DNA of 64,000 nt, from NCBI RefSeq assembly GCF_963678635.1, contig NC_087071.1:32042141-32106140 (forward strand). Reading direction: 5' to 3'. Within the stretch, counting starts at the first letter, position 1. Each line of letters opens with the position of its first letter. Shown in pieces: positions 52,901 to 61,200 of the stretch. The stretch comes from Symsagittifera roscoffensis (taxonomy: Eukaryota > Xenacoelomorpha > Acoela > Convolutidae). The notes under the pieces were generated by a model. That model was not told the DNA's origin, made no database searches, and saw nothing but the letters and a program-made list of their open reading frames with translations. The position numbers were made by a program, and so were the translations under genes.

Positions 52901-54800
52901 TGAGCAATGTACCGGCCGATTCATCTTCCTCTTCTCCATGGACCACTTTGATTTCTTCACAGCCGAAGGGTGCTAGGAAAGTTTTCGTCTGCAATATTCC
53001 TCCCACTTTCATCTCCTTTTTCACACTGGTCAGGATTAATGAGGCTTCAGGCAATTCGGTCCTGCCTCTCATCCTCATCGGAGCTAAGCCTAAGTCCTTC
53101 CATTCCTCATCAAATCTTCCAGGCTTGGGAGTTGCGGCGTTGCTTATTCGCCTTCTCGTCGCTTGATCTGTGTATGCGAATCGTGTGTACTGTAACACGG
53201 CGGCATTTCTCCCTACAAAGTATGGATCCATCGTTCCCACGAAATTCCCTACTCTCCTTTCATTGGCTTCGAATGCTCCCAATCTAGGAGTCTGTACCAC
53301 GGAAACTGCTCCGAGCAACATCCTTCTTATCAAAGGGAATTCAGGGATTGCCTCCGGCAGCTTCTTGTAATCGCCCCAGTCCTTCGTCTCTTCTCTCACT
53401 TTGTGATATGCTGCAGTGAGACGAGGCACTCTGGTTATCTCACCATTCGTTTTATCATAGGGCCTCAGATTCCAAAGCCTTGGAAACACCTCGATGTGTC
53501 CTCTTTCTACTTCTCCCATGCGGTCACGGAAGTGATCGTCAAAATTGATGACTGTCATCTCTGGCTCCGATATTTTCGCAATTAATAGATCTTCACTCAT
53601 GAGCTCCCGCAATGTGTGCTGCTCACACCAGTTCAGTGTACTACCGTCCACTGCCGATATGAGGTTCAGGTGCAGCACCGACCTCCTATATGCTTCCACT
53701 TTAACGTCAGGGAACGCAAACGTGACTGCTGGTCCATAGATCACTGTCACGAACTCCGTGACTCCTCTGATCAGCGCCAAGGGATCGGTTCTCATAGCCA
53801 AGCTCAGATCAGTTAACAGTGGTATGCCTCCAACATGTCGTCTAACATCTTCCTCTCTTTCAATCGTCTCGTCTTCTCCCGTTCCAAAGCGATTTTGTTG
53901 TAAGAGATACTGGATAAGAGTGTGTCTCAGGTCTCTTATCTTGTTCCACGAGTCCGTGGATTTCTTCATATCCAAGTTCCTCACTCTCTCTTTCATCTGC
54001 TCTGGACAACGTGCCAGTTCCATTAGTCCTCCCAAGTTTCCGTGGGTAATTGCGATCAATGTCAGAAGTCCATCTAGCCGCAGGTTCTGAATTCCATCGG
54101 TGAGCAGCATCGCCGGTCCTTTCACGAAACTCTCCGCTCCGAATGTCACGAATAAGGCTATTAATTCCACTATCGATACTCTCACCACTGCTTGGAGGAG
54201 TTCCTTTATCAAATAGTGCGAGACTTTCGGATAGACTTTTGCCAAGAAGGACGCGGTCCATCCGGCTCCCAACCCTTCTAGCATGCTGTCTGTCCTTTCA
54301 AAACCCTCCTGTCCTTTCATTTCCTGGGTCCAGAAGGTTTCCAGAGTAATCTGACACATTCTGTTTACAAACTCAGCAGTCTTTTCTCCGGCATTTTCCG
54401 CCAGGTTCACCTCCTTCAACAAGTAGGCATGCATCTTCGTGATCATCACGGGGCCTTGCTCAAAAGCATCTGCACCCAATGCCGCTACTCTAGGGTTCAG
54501 GTGTAGCCACTGGTTGGCTTCCGGTTTGGTTCTCAGAATCATCGCCTCCAGATGAGCTCTTGCCTTCAGTGAATTTTTCCTTCTTGTGTCTTCACCTGCC
54601 ACTTCTATTGCTCGGAACCATAAGTCGTTGGACATTGCCGCGATCACTCGATGGTTGTCGTCTATTCCCGGTTTCAGTTTGAGTTGTCTACTGAAATTGG
54701 ACAGTTCCAACCCCAGCACTTCGTCCAACACTAACATGTGTAGCGCGTGGTCCTTGAATCCTCTCATCGCGTTTGAGATATCTGACCATACTGCAGGCAT
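49899..54800 (-). CDS. Copy C giant downstream protein, 1633 codons, unknown function
   Basis: An uninterrupted frame starting (as annotated) at MPAVWSDISNAMRGF. The first ~600 residues are a mostly helical, soluble-looking region (IPLLTDLSLAMRTDPLALI; DGSTLNWCEQHTLRELM). Residues ~620-750 are acidic and low-complexity (QGPSSSNKDKSEGNDGQGG). A basic patch SPRRRRREAS (~757) and a KRKRVEE nuclear-signal-like motif (~920) follow, then helical domains with VEFGLGFSDELLRTSLMTVW and LPGWGPEDWVKPGSC. No signal peptide, membrane span, coiled-coil fusion unit or known fold seen, so it is not a recognisable envelope. Its order and sequence are conserved in copies A and B, so it is a real component. The last ~40 codons are out of frame relative to copy B. 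In copy A it is fused in frame to the SGNH frame, so this start is probably not genuine. Confidence 0.7.
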   Translation of the reverse strand: MPAVWSDISNAMRGFKDHALHMLVLDEVLGLELSNFSRQLKLKPGIDDNHRVIAAMSNDLWFRAIEVAGEDTRRKNSLKARAHLEAMILRTKPEANQWLHLNPRVAALGADAFEQGPVMITKMHAYLLKEVNLAENAGEKTAEFVNRMCQITLETFWTQEMKGQEGFERTDSMLEGLGAGWTASFLAKVYPKVSHYLIKELLQAVVRVSIVELIALFVTFGAESFVKGPAMLLTDGIQNLRLDGLLTLIAITHGNLGGLMELARCPEQMKERVRNLDMKKSTDSWNKIRDLRHTLIQYLLQQNRFGTGEDETIEREEDVRRHVGGIPLLTDLSLAMRTDPLALIRGVTEFVTVIYGPAVTFAFPDVKVEAYRRSVLHLNLISAVDGSTLNWCEQHTLRELMSEDLLIAKISEPEMTVINFDDHFRDRMGEVERGHIEVFPRLWNLRPYDKTNGEITRVPRLTAAYHKVREETKDWGDYKKLPEAIPEFPLIRRMLLGAVSVVQTPRLGAFEANERRVGNFVGTMDPYFVGRNAAVLQYTRFAYTDQATRRRISNAATPKPGRFDEEWKDLGLAPMRMRGRTELPEASLILTSVKKEMKVGGILQTKTFLAPFGCEEIKVVHGEEEDESAGTLLIPRFQEEADNDEQGPSSSNKDKSEGNDGQGGSRQTEEPMQQDQAGGEDDRASTGGTSSLDFNIFSDLENNADTLETTEPADEGISTLEPPSAFMEMKRNLPECSSPGNSRNNDQRILMESPRRRRREASARVSFLGRLPEEEWEVHHRDHESRTGCKLDRVAFMEEVWTVIQSYGTQSILKTGLNQPLMREVLDKLDECDGRLSELLIDSATDESEANSPIKMTPQDDEGEVVYLSRTRRGTMRSKMVIDKINAMKMKLGSRVMPRRVGKTKVDSEISMKAGNSAKRKRVEEVMDLGQGDYQLSGTDRILTDITMVPPILMAGIKSTGYKSKRRDRTLTGATLEMEILSQCGESKMKDFKPSPMNHGKGSVAGQLTPVEYNRLTVSETVSIDEPTGGYMEMLEYRNSARGYVMALEDEKAMEGYLETMLQGTTLKQKAYGTLASSDIQAETIEQLVSLPWKAVVLRYFEEEMRTMPRIHALVAVPYVRTELQLRFAWCMMGLTREEYDSEERKRSKEEKVFLMTNLRDLIVQEGAAVACAKRRDALCFIRFLIEQISVPALNTCVKMLREGDERTKALFLLALLDMQQSKPMRVNMKEPEELEPMKKIDEIRRFSNKELRLTKESMGALPKSSEYCRPIKKKSYGYVSGIIGIAYNPFLSEDIRDCFFDYEQAVLLRFWTSRIVTIKSVNNTQAELGLVLEEEVTAPSVPKSDKRVEFGLGFSDELLRTSLMTVWEFMRPSWCHSPNADSILRATQDVQRELNADCNLRDLNIIYNVMITASKSNGEDKVELPGWGPEDWVKPGSCLAKVCGLEGHVCGGLDCVKTLEKQHKQLTVLFGNVVMKARTETELIVDCHGGTDVNLVTALGFYSMFGSLESLLNLEQKHEVVTAISVEVFPGVLQTEQKYIGKWREAIETEMNIRHSETYCRPSGARYLVGSTLAPMCRSRYPVHFVAVDLKSTRTIVDQAFSVPKCSSRENQRRIGVNTRKEVHGICEWELQ

Positions 54801-57800
54801 TCAGGTTCTCCATTTCTATCAGGCGATTCGGGGCTGATATGATCACATCATATTTTCCTTCCGAGAGCAAGGCCACAATTGCATACACGAATTTCAGTCC
54901 ATCCGGGAGATGTGCATATCCCGGAGACAACGCGAATACTACTCTCAATGCCACTTTACTGAATGACCCCTCCTTCGTCGCATCCACCACTTCACCCATC
55001 GACTCCAGGATGTCTTTTATCGCTGGCCCTACTGCATTTTCTGCCGTTGTAGGATCTCTGAGTCTGCTCAGAAAACCTCTACTGTGTAGATGATCATTGA
55101 TACCAGCAAACACAATCGTAATTGGGTTCATGTCTGTCTGCCTTTGTACCCCTATAGCCAAAGACACTGATTGCAATAGGTCTAGGTCAACCGCGGCCAA
55201 TATTATGACGTCCGGCCAAAACAAAGACTTGGAGGTGTACACGAACTCTGAATTCGCTACTACCATGATTTTGGCCCTCCTCATTTCTGCTTTGTCATAG
55301 GCGGTGAAGATGGTCTCATCTTTCTTTATCGCTGTCAATCCGCCATATCTCTGGGCATCAACATCTTGGTTCACTAGTTTTGGGTACACTCTCTCCTTCA
55401 CATGACCAGGTGGTGTCGTCAGCTGCCTGAATATCTTCACGTGTTGTCCAATCGGCGCTCTCGCCGTCAGGAATCTTCCTGGTCTCTCTTCACGATTCCC
55501 CTCATCATGATTCAATCTCACATCTTGCAACGGTCTCGCATTCACTGGTCCCATCGTGTTGTTAGAGGGCAGTCCCTCCAAGTCAGCAAATCTCAAGGCC
55601 GTCGTGGAGCTGAAATTTATGCTAGCGGCTATCAACCAGTCTATACCGGTTATCGAGTACAATCTGCTGACGGATAGCATCGCTCCATTCAGCATCCTCC
55701 TTGCATCTTCGATGAAGCTTACTCTCTGGAGATCCAGCTTCATTAGTTCGTCTTTGTATTTATGCCAGGGAGACGGTATGGGTCTCGACCACATCAATGA
55801 GCCTCTACTTGGTCTCTCCTCTCGACTGATACTCGTCGTCTCCGATCTAGTGTCCGATCTAGATGTGCCTGCTGTCTCTTCGATTGGGTTGACAGGTCCT
55901 ATTCTTCTCCTAGGATGAATAGTCCTCCTCATCGGTGCTTCTCCCAATCGATCCTGTACGTCTGTTCTTCGACCTGGTTCGCTGGAGCTTTGTTGCCTGT
56001 AGTTCGTGACGGCCGGGACCGTACCCAAGCGTGTTTCCAAGCTAGGAGGCACAAAGGTGGTAATCACCGCGTCACTCACTGTTCCTTCTTCCTTCAGCAC
56101 TCCTGTGTCAAAGAGTTCTGCTTCCAGCTCGTCCAACCGCTCTTGGAAGACTCGATTCAACCAAGCTTGTCCTTCAATACTGTCGAAGTGGATGCCATCC
56201 GTGGTCAGTCTGGCCTGATCCATGGCTCTCAACTCATGTTCGATGTCCATGAGGATCATTCTTCCGGCATTTCGACTTGCTAGGTTCCTCAAGATGTTGT
56301 TCCATCTTACGACTCCCTCGTTGTGCCTTCTTCCTGAGGCTGTCAGGCTTCTCGTATTCATTGGCACAGTGCAAACGGTCAGTACCGCGCAATTGAATTT
56401 CTGCCAGAGGGTAGTAAACAAACACACCATCATTGACTCCCATAGTGCTTCCTGCTCGTCTGAACCTCTGGAGATGTCATTCGTCCCAACTAAGATCATC
56501 ACATTGGGAATGCTCCCTGGATTCATCAGTTCCACCATCCGATATAACTGGGCTATCGTCGCTCCTCCAAAGTCCATCACCGTGGTGACCCACGAGGTCC
56601 TCAAATTCGACAGCACTCTGACCAAGCTGTCTCCCAATATCAGATGAGATGTCCCGAGTGGTGGTTGCTGCAGGTTTACAGCCGGGCTCCAGGTAGCTCG
56701 ATTGAAGCAGGCCCTCGGATCTGTCTCCGGAACTCCCGTGAAGTTGTATTTCAATTGATTATTCTTCTGCACGTCTATTATGCGAGACACTTTCTTCGCT
56801 GGCATCTTTCGTACTTTCCTCTCTGGGATTCTCGAGCTCCCCATGAGTGGTGTCACGTTACTTATCCCTTGTCTGATCATGGTCTGGGAGAGTTGTACTC
56901 TGCCCGTATCGTCAATCGTTCCATAGGGTGCAGTCACCCCGGAACCTGGCGCTTTCTTGTTAGCGACCAGTCGTCCAGCTGTCTCTATCAGTTTCCTCAC
57001 TGTCTGTTCTACGACGGGGTCACCCAAGGTGTCACTAGGATCCGGGATCGTTACTCGATTTGTCTCTACTGGAGGTCGTGTCTCCGTTGTTTGACTCATT
57101 TCTCGAGGCGTCAAGAGCTCCATCGGGGACTGCCCACGAGGAATATCCCTTGCAGGTATCACTTTCTCCACGGCCGTTGTCAACGCCATCTGCTCCGATC
57201 GCTCTTTGTATTCCTGCCTTAAGCGCTCAATCTCTTGACCCTGCTTTTTGTTGCAGTCTTCAAACAACTTTCTCCACATGTCCCGATCTTCCTCCATCTG
57301 GAGCATGCTTCTGGTCATCTCGTCCAGCTCCTTCTTCGTACTTTTCAGTTCATCGTTCATCTCATCCAGATCTTGCATGGTTTGGTTCGTCTGAGCCTTC
57401 TGTGCTACTTTCGCCCTTTTTGGTGGCACAGCTGCTCTCAGTGGTGAACCAGACGAGGTCGCCTCGCTGTTCATCTCCCGATGCATTCTCGTCAGCCCAG
57501 GTTTGGGCTTGGAGGGCATTGGCATCTCACCTGGTTGGTAAGTCCTAGAACTTCCCAATCCAGGCTCATTCGCCAAGTCACTCCCTGAGAGAGCCCCGTT
57601 TCTCCACCTCATCACTCTCATGTTCGGGCGGTCTAGTACTCCTCTTTCTCCATATGCTGCCATCAACAGGACTTCCGTGGGGCGGTCCCCACGGTTGTCG
57701 TGCCCCAAGATGTTGATCAGGGCGGTCAGCAACATGACTACCTCTGGGTCCTCCAGAGCGAAGTCTCGATCGATCAGCCGACGATAGATCGCATCTATCA

Positions 57801-57858
57801 TCGGTCCTACATATGCCTCTGCCAGGTCCATCAATTCATCCAAGTTGAAGTTGTCCAT
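54688..57858 (-). CDS. Copy C SGNH/GDSL hydrolase protein, 1056 codons, env position
   Basis: Starts MDNFNLDELMDLAEAYVGPM. A proline-rich linker and a coiled coil (residues ~160-235) precede an SGNH hydrolase domain: block I LILGDSLVRVL (Ser ~410), block II glycine in MDFGGATIAQLYRM, block III ILVGTNDISRG (~457) and block V TDGIHFDSIEGQAWLN (Asp/His ~553-556). All four catalytic positions are present. Members hydrolyse ester bonds of acyl, acetyl or lipid substrates; the substrate here is unknown. Residues ~850-1030 hold a second region of similar layout (VVANSEFVYTSKSLFWPDVI; IVFAGINDHLHSRGFL; GYAHLPDGLKFV) with Ser kept but other residues changed. The frame ends in a region overlapping the next frame by 113 nt. 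Expressed probably from a spliced RNA because ~390 bp separate it from pol. Confidence 0.8.
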   Translation of the reverse strand: MDNFNLDELMDLAEAYVGPMIDAIYRRLIDRDFALEDPEVVMLLTALINILGHDNRGDRPTEVLLMAAYGERGVLDRPNMRVMRWRNGALSGSDLANEPGLGSSRTYQPGEMPMPSKPKPGLTRMHREMNSEATSSGSPLRAAVPPKRAKVAQKAQTNQTMQDLDEMNDELKSTKKELDEMTRSMLQMEEDRDMWRKLFEDCNKKQGQEIERLRQEYKERSEQMALTTAVEKVIPARDIPRGQSPMELLTPREMSQTTETRPPVETNRVTIPDPSDTLGDPVVEQTVRKLIETAGRLVANKKAPGSGVTAPYGTIDDTGRVQLSQTMIRQGISNVTPLMGSSRIPERKVRKMPAKKVSRIIDVQKNNQLKYNFTGVPETDPRACFNRATWSPAVNLQQPPLGTSHLILGDSLVRVLSNLRTSWVTTVMDFGGATIAQLYRMVELMNPGSIPNVMILVGTNDISRGSDEQEALWESMMVCLFTTLWQKFNCAVLTVCTVPMNTRSLTASGRRHNEGVVRWNNILRNLASRNAGRMILMDIEHELRAMDQARLTTDGIHFDSIEGQAWLNRVFQERLDELEAELFDTGVLKEEGTVSDAVITTFVPPSLETRLGTVPAVTNYRQQSSSEPGRRTDVQDRLGEAPMRRTIHPRRRIGPVNPIEETAGTSRSDTRSETTSISREERPSRGSLMWSRPIPSPWHKYKDELMKLDLQRVSFIEDARRMLNGAMLSVSRLYSITGIDWLIAASINFSSTTALRFADLEGLPSNNTMGPVNARPLQDVRLNHDEGNREERPGRFLTARAPIGQHVKIFRQLTTPPGHVKERVYPKLVNQDVDAQRYGGLTAIKKDETIFTAYDKAEMRRAKIMVVANSEFVYTSKSLFWPDVIILAAVDLDLLQSVSLAIGVQRQTDMNPITIVFAGINDHLHSRGFLSRLRDPTTAENAVGPAIKDILESMGEVVDATKEGSFSKVALRVVFALSPGYAHLPDGLKFVYAIVALLSEGKYDVIISAPNRLIEMENLNACSMVRYLKRDERIQGPRATHVSVGRSAGVGTVQFQ

Positions 57859-58251
57859 TCTATTCTTTCAGGTTTGATTCGATTCGATATTTGACTCAAG
57901 TGAGCTATTAAATGATCAATCAGGATCTAGAAAAGAAGTCACAAATATCACACTTGTCTGTTTCACCTTCACATTTATCGTTAAAATTTGCTTAAAAACA
58001 GTTCAGATAAAAAGATATTTATCCTAAAATTTATTAAAATCAATTGGTTTCTAAAATTTTGGAATTCGACCTAAGATTGGACAGTCCAAACTTTGGATCT
58101 ATTCCCAAGATTGTCATTTAGTTGTTCATGGTCACTAACCCCTACTTACCCATGATCTTAATAACCTAACACATAACATAACATAACATAACACACATAT
58201 CACATTTTACATACAACTTAGTCTTTGGCCTAACACTCTCTCGCACATCAC
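57859..58251 (-). other. Copy C spacer between pol and SGNH frame
   Basis: AT-rich, no open frame, conserved in copy B at 39233-39613. Contains a CATAA pentamer run (58171-58195) and, on the minus strand, an AG-rich stretch just before the ATG at 57858 that could hold a splice acceptor for a subgenomic RNA. Confidence 0.6.
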
Positions 58252-61200
58252 TCAGCCTATACTTAAGTAATATTTCTTATGTAGATATACTTGTATGTTC
58301 GTATCAGAGAATATCACGTGTACAAGCGCGTACAATTCCCGAGGATGCAGTCTTCCTCTGTTTGGATCGTACACTGGAAGCGAGAGCTCCTTCACGTCCA
58401 TTTCGACAAGGAAGTCCCTCAGCCTCGTCAAAGACAAGACGAGGTTCTCTGGGTCCACGTGCTGCTTCTCCGTCGCCCTCGTTACCAAGAAGCACAAGTA
58501 TTTTCCCGGTATCTGCGATGCCGCCGGAGGTAAGGCTGCTACGCCCCCTATCCCTGGTCTTTGCTTCCAAAGGAATTCCACGTTTTTGTATTCTCTCTTA
58601 AAATCTGCCGCTAACGCTGTCCTAAAACTCATGTCTGCTGTGATTGCTATCGCACATGTTCTGTTTGTGAGTATGAAATCACTGTCTGTTAGTATTATGT
58701 TACTTGAATATTCATTTGGTAAGTTAAAATATGACTCAACTACCCTGCCTATGTCAGGTTTCTTAGGTTCTTCGCCTGTCTCTGCTTCTAAGTCTCCTGT
58801 TTCTCTCGCTATTCTCAATTTTTTTATTATCAAGTTTTCAGTGTGGGTAAGTCCGACCCCCACTCCCCGGACAAAAATATCCATCGACGTCCCCGTCGAT
58901 CGCATACCGGGTATCAAGTCGAGGTTAGAAGCTGGAATGAGTAGTCGTCCTTCCTGGGCAGCCCAGGAAGGATCATCTCGTTCGGTCTTGATGTATTTCA
59001 TGCTTTCACGATCGACGTCTTGAATCGTGACACTGGTCTCCTCTGGATCCGAGGTCGTTTCATTCAGCCACTCTAAGAGACGCAGGTTCGTCAAGCCTTG
59101 TTCATATGACTGCTGTTGCTCGTCGTCGAATTCTACCTCGGGTTTCGACCAGTCGTCAACCCACTCATCGTCGTGATCATCGACTATGTCAATGTCTTGT
59201 GACACAGTTATTTCCTCTAGACCCACTACTTCCTCCACTATCTTCTTTAGATATATCCTATCCACTACAAAGTCGTCACCGTAAGGATTGTATTTCTTTC
59301 TTGGTCTCATCCCGTCCTTCTGACGAGTCTGTATGGTGAACGGAAGATCCGGTTCCAAGTTCTTGGGAACCTCTATCTGTTCGGGATCCTGCCAATCTTC
59401 CTCTGCGTAGGGTAAGGTTTCATCGTCCGCTTCGATCTGTTCGTTTGGATCCAGGTCCAGCGGTGTATCCGTACCTTCCTCTACGACTTCGTTTCCATCG
59501 TTCTTCTCCCTGGTGCCTTTTTCATTGACCTCACAAGCAGGATCCATCATCAGATAATCCCTTTCTTCCATGTCTGCAGGTATACACCAGTCTTCTGTCG
59601 ATGGATTGTGTGGCTTTATATTCTCGTAGTGTGCGGCTCGGCCAGTACTCAGTCTATAAAAGCGTCCCTCCTGATGCACCTCTGTAATCATGAAGGGTCC
59701 CCTCCATTTTTTAGGAGCTTTTTTGTCCCTTTCGGTGGTATAACGTTCTGGAATACCCATACGTAGTCTCCCACCGAGTAAGCCTTTGCACCAGCTGCTT
59801 TCTTGTCGAATCTTTTCCTCTGCCTTGCCTGATCCGGAACTCGAGTTCCTGTCTGAATAGGTGTCCATTCCTGAGTTTCGGGAATCATCATCCGTCGAAG
59901 AGGTTGTGCTGGAGACTGCACGCTCCTCCAGATCATGTCTGTGCCTTCTTCGCATCCATCTGAACTCCCCTGACAAAACCTTGTTCTCTAGGTCCTGTTT
60001 CTCATCAGGAATTTTCTCGTCTATCTCAGACTCCCCGGACAAATTTTCTTGTCCCGGGTGTTGATCTTGTGATCGCTGGTTCTTTTCATCATTCGTCTCC
60101 CCGGACAAATAGTCTTGCAGCCGATTTTGTTCTACCTTTTTACCTTCCTTATCCTGGTCCACGAAGGTGACGGTTTTCTTTCGCTTGCTGCTTCCCTGTT
60201 CTTTCTGTCCGTAAGAAGTACTGGTTAAAATCTCTTGGGGTATTGAGGATACTAGTTGCTGAACTATTGTCCTACAATCCATCTCATTCTCTTCGTGCTG
60301 TCGTCTGGACGGCATGATCCTCACTTTCTCACTGACTGTTAGCGATGCCACTGCAGCTGTCCACTCGGGGTCATCTCTGGTCACTTCTCTTTCTAACAAT
60401 CCACCCAGCATCCGCATCACTAGTGGTGTGACTTGCACCGTTTTATCCAATAATGAGAGGCTGTTTATATTCATGCGAGAGAGTTCTTGCTGGACCAGGT
60501 TCGAGCGCAGCAACAAATCCAAGGGGACCGGGTCCTCCTTGGACAGGATCTTTATCTCGGCTGCTTTCTCTACCGGTAACTCAGGGTGCCCTGGAATTGG
60601 ATGTCCAGACTTATCCAACCATCTCGTTAAGGGAAGCGCTTCATAAGTTTCTTTGTCCAGAAACGAGAATCCCTCCTTTATTTCCGCCTGATTGGCCTGC
60701 TTCTGCTCCAATCTTTCATAGAACTCAGTTTTCTTGCTGAGGCTGTCAGCATTCTGGTGTTTATCACGCATCCTATGTTCGATTATCATATGGTAGCCAT
60801 CCAATCTTACTATCCATCTACCAATATAACTCTGATCCATCGAGTAGGTCTTCAACCAGGATAACGCTCTGTTGTCCACGCGTAACTTGAAGGGAGCGCT
60901 CCCCAAGTATGCACGGTACTTCTCCACGAAGGTGACTACTGCAAACATTTCTGCTTTTGGTGCGCCATATTTCATCTCTGTGTCACTCAAGAGTTTGCTG
61001 CCGTATGCAATGGGACGGAGAACTGTTCTTCCGTTCCATTCTTGCTCTTGATGCAAGATTCCTGAGATGGCCACCACCGATGCGTCTGTGTCGAGAACAT
61101 ACATGCCCTTTTCTGTAGGCATGCCCAGCACTGGCGCTTCGCACAGTTCCCGCTTTATGTTCTCGAAAGCAACCTGTGCCTCATCGTTCAATTCGAACTT

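Noticed and set aside
49899-54800. A retroviral-type envelope gene
   Set aside because: The position fits, but there is no signal peptide, fusion peptide, heptad fusion unit or transmembrane anchor in the frame.
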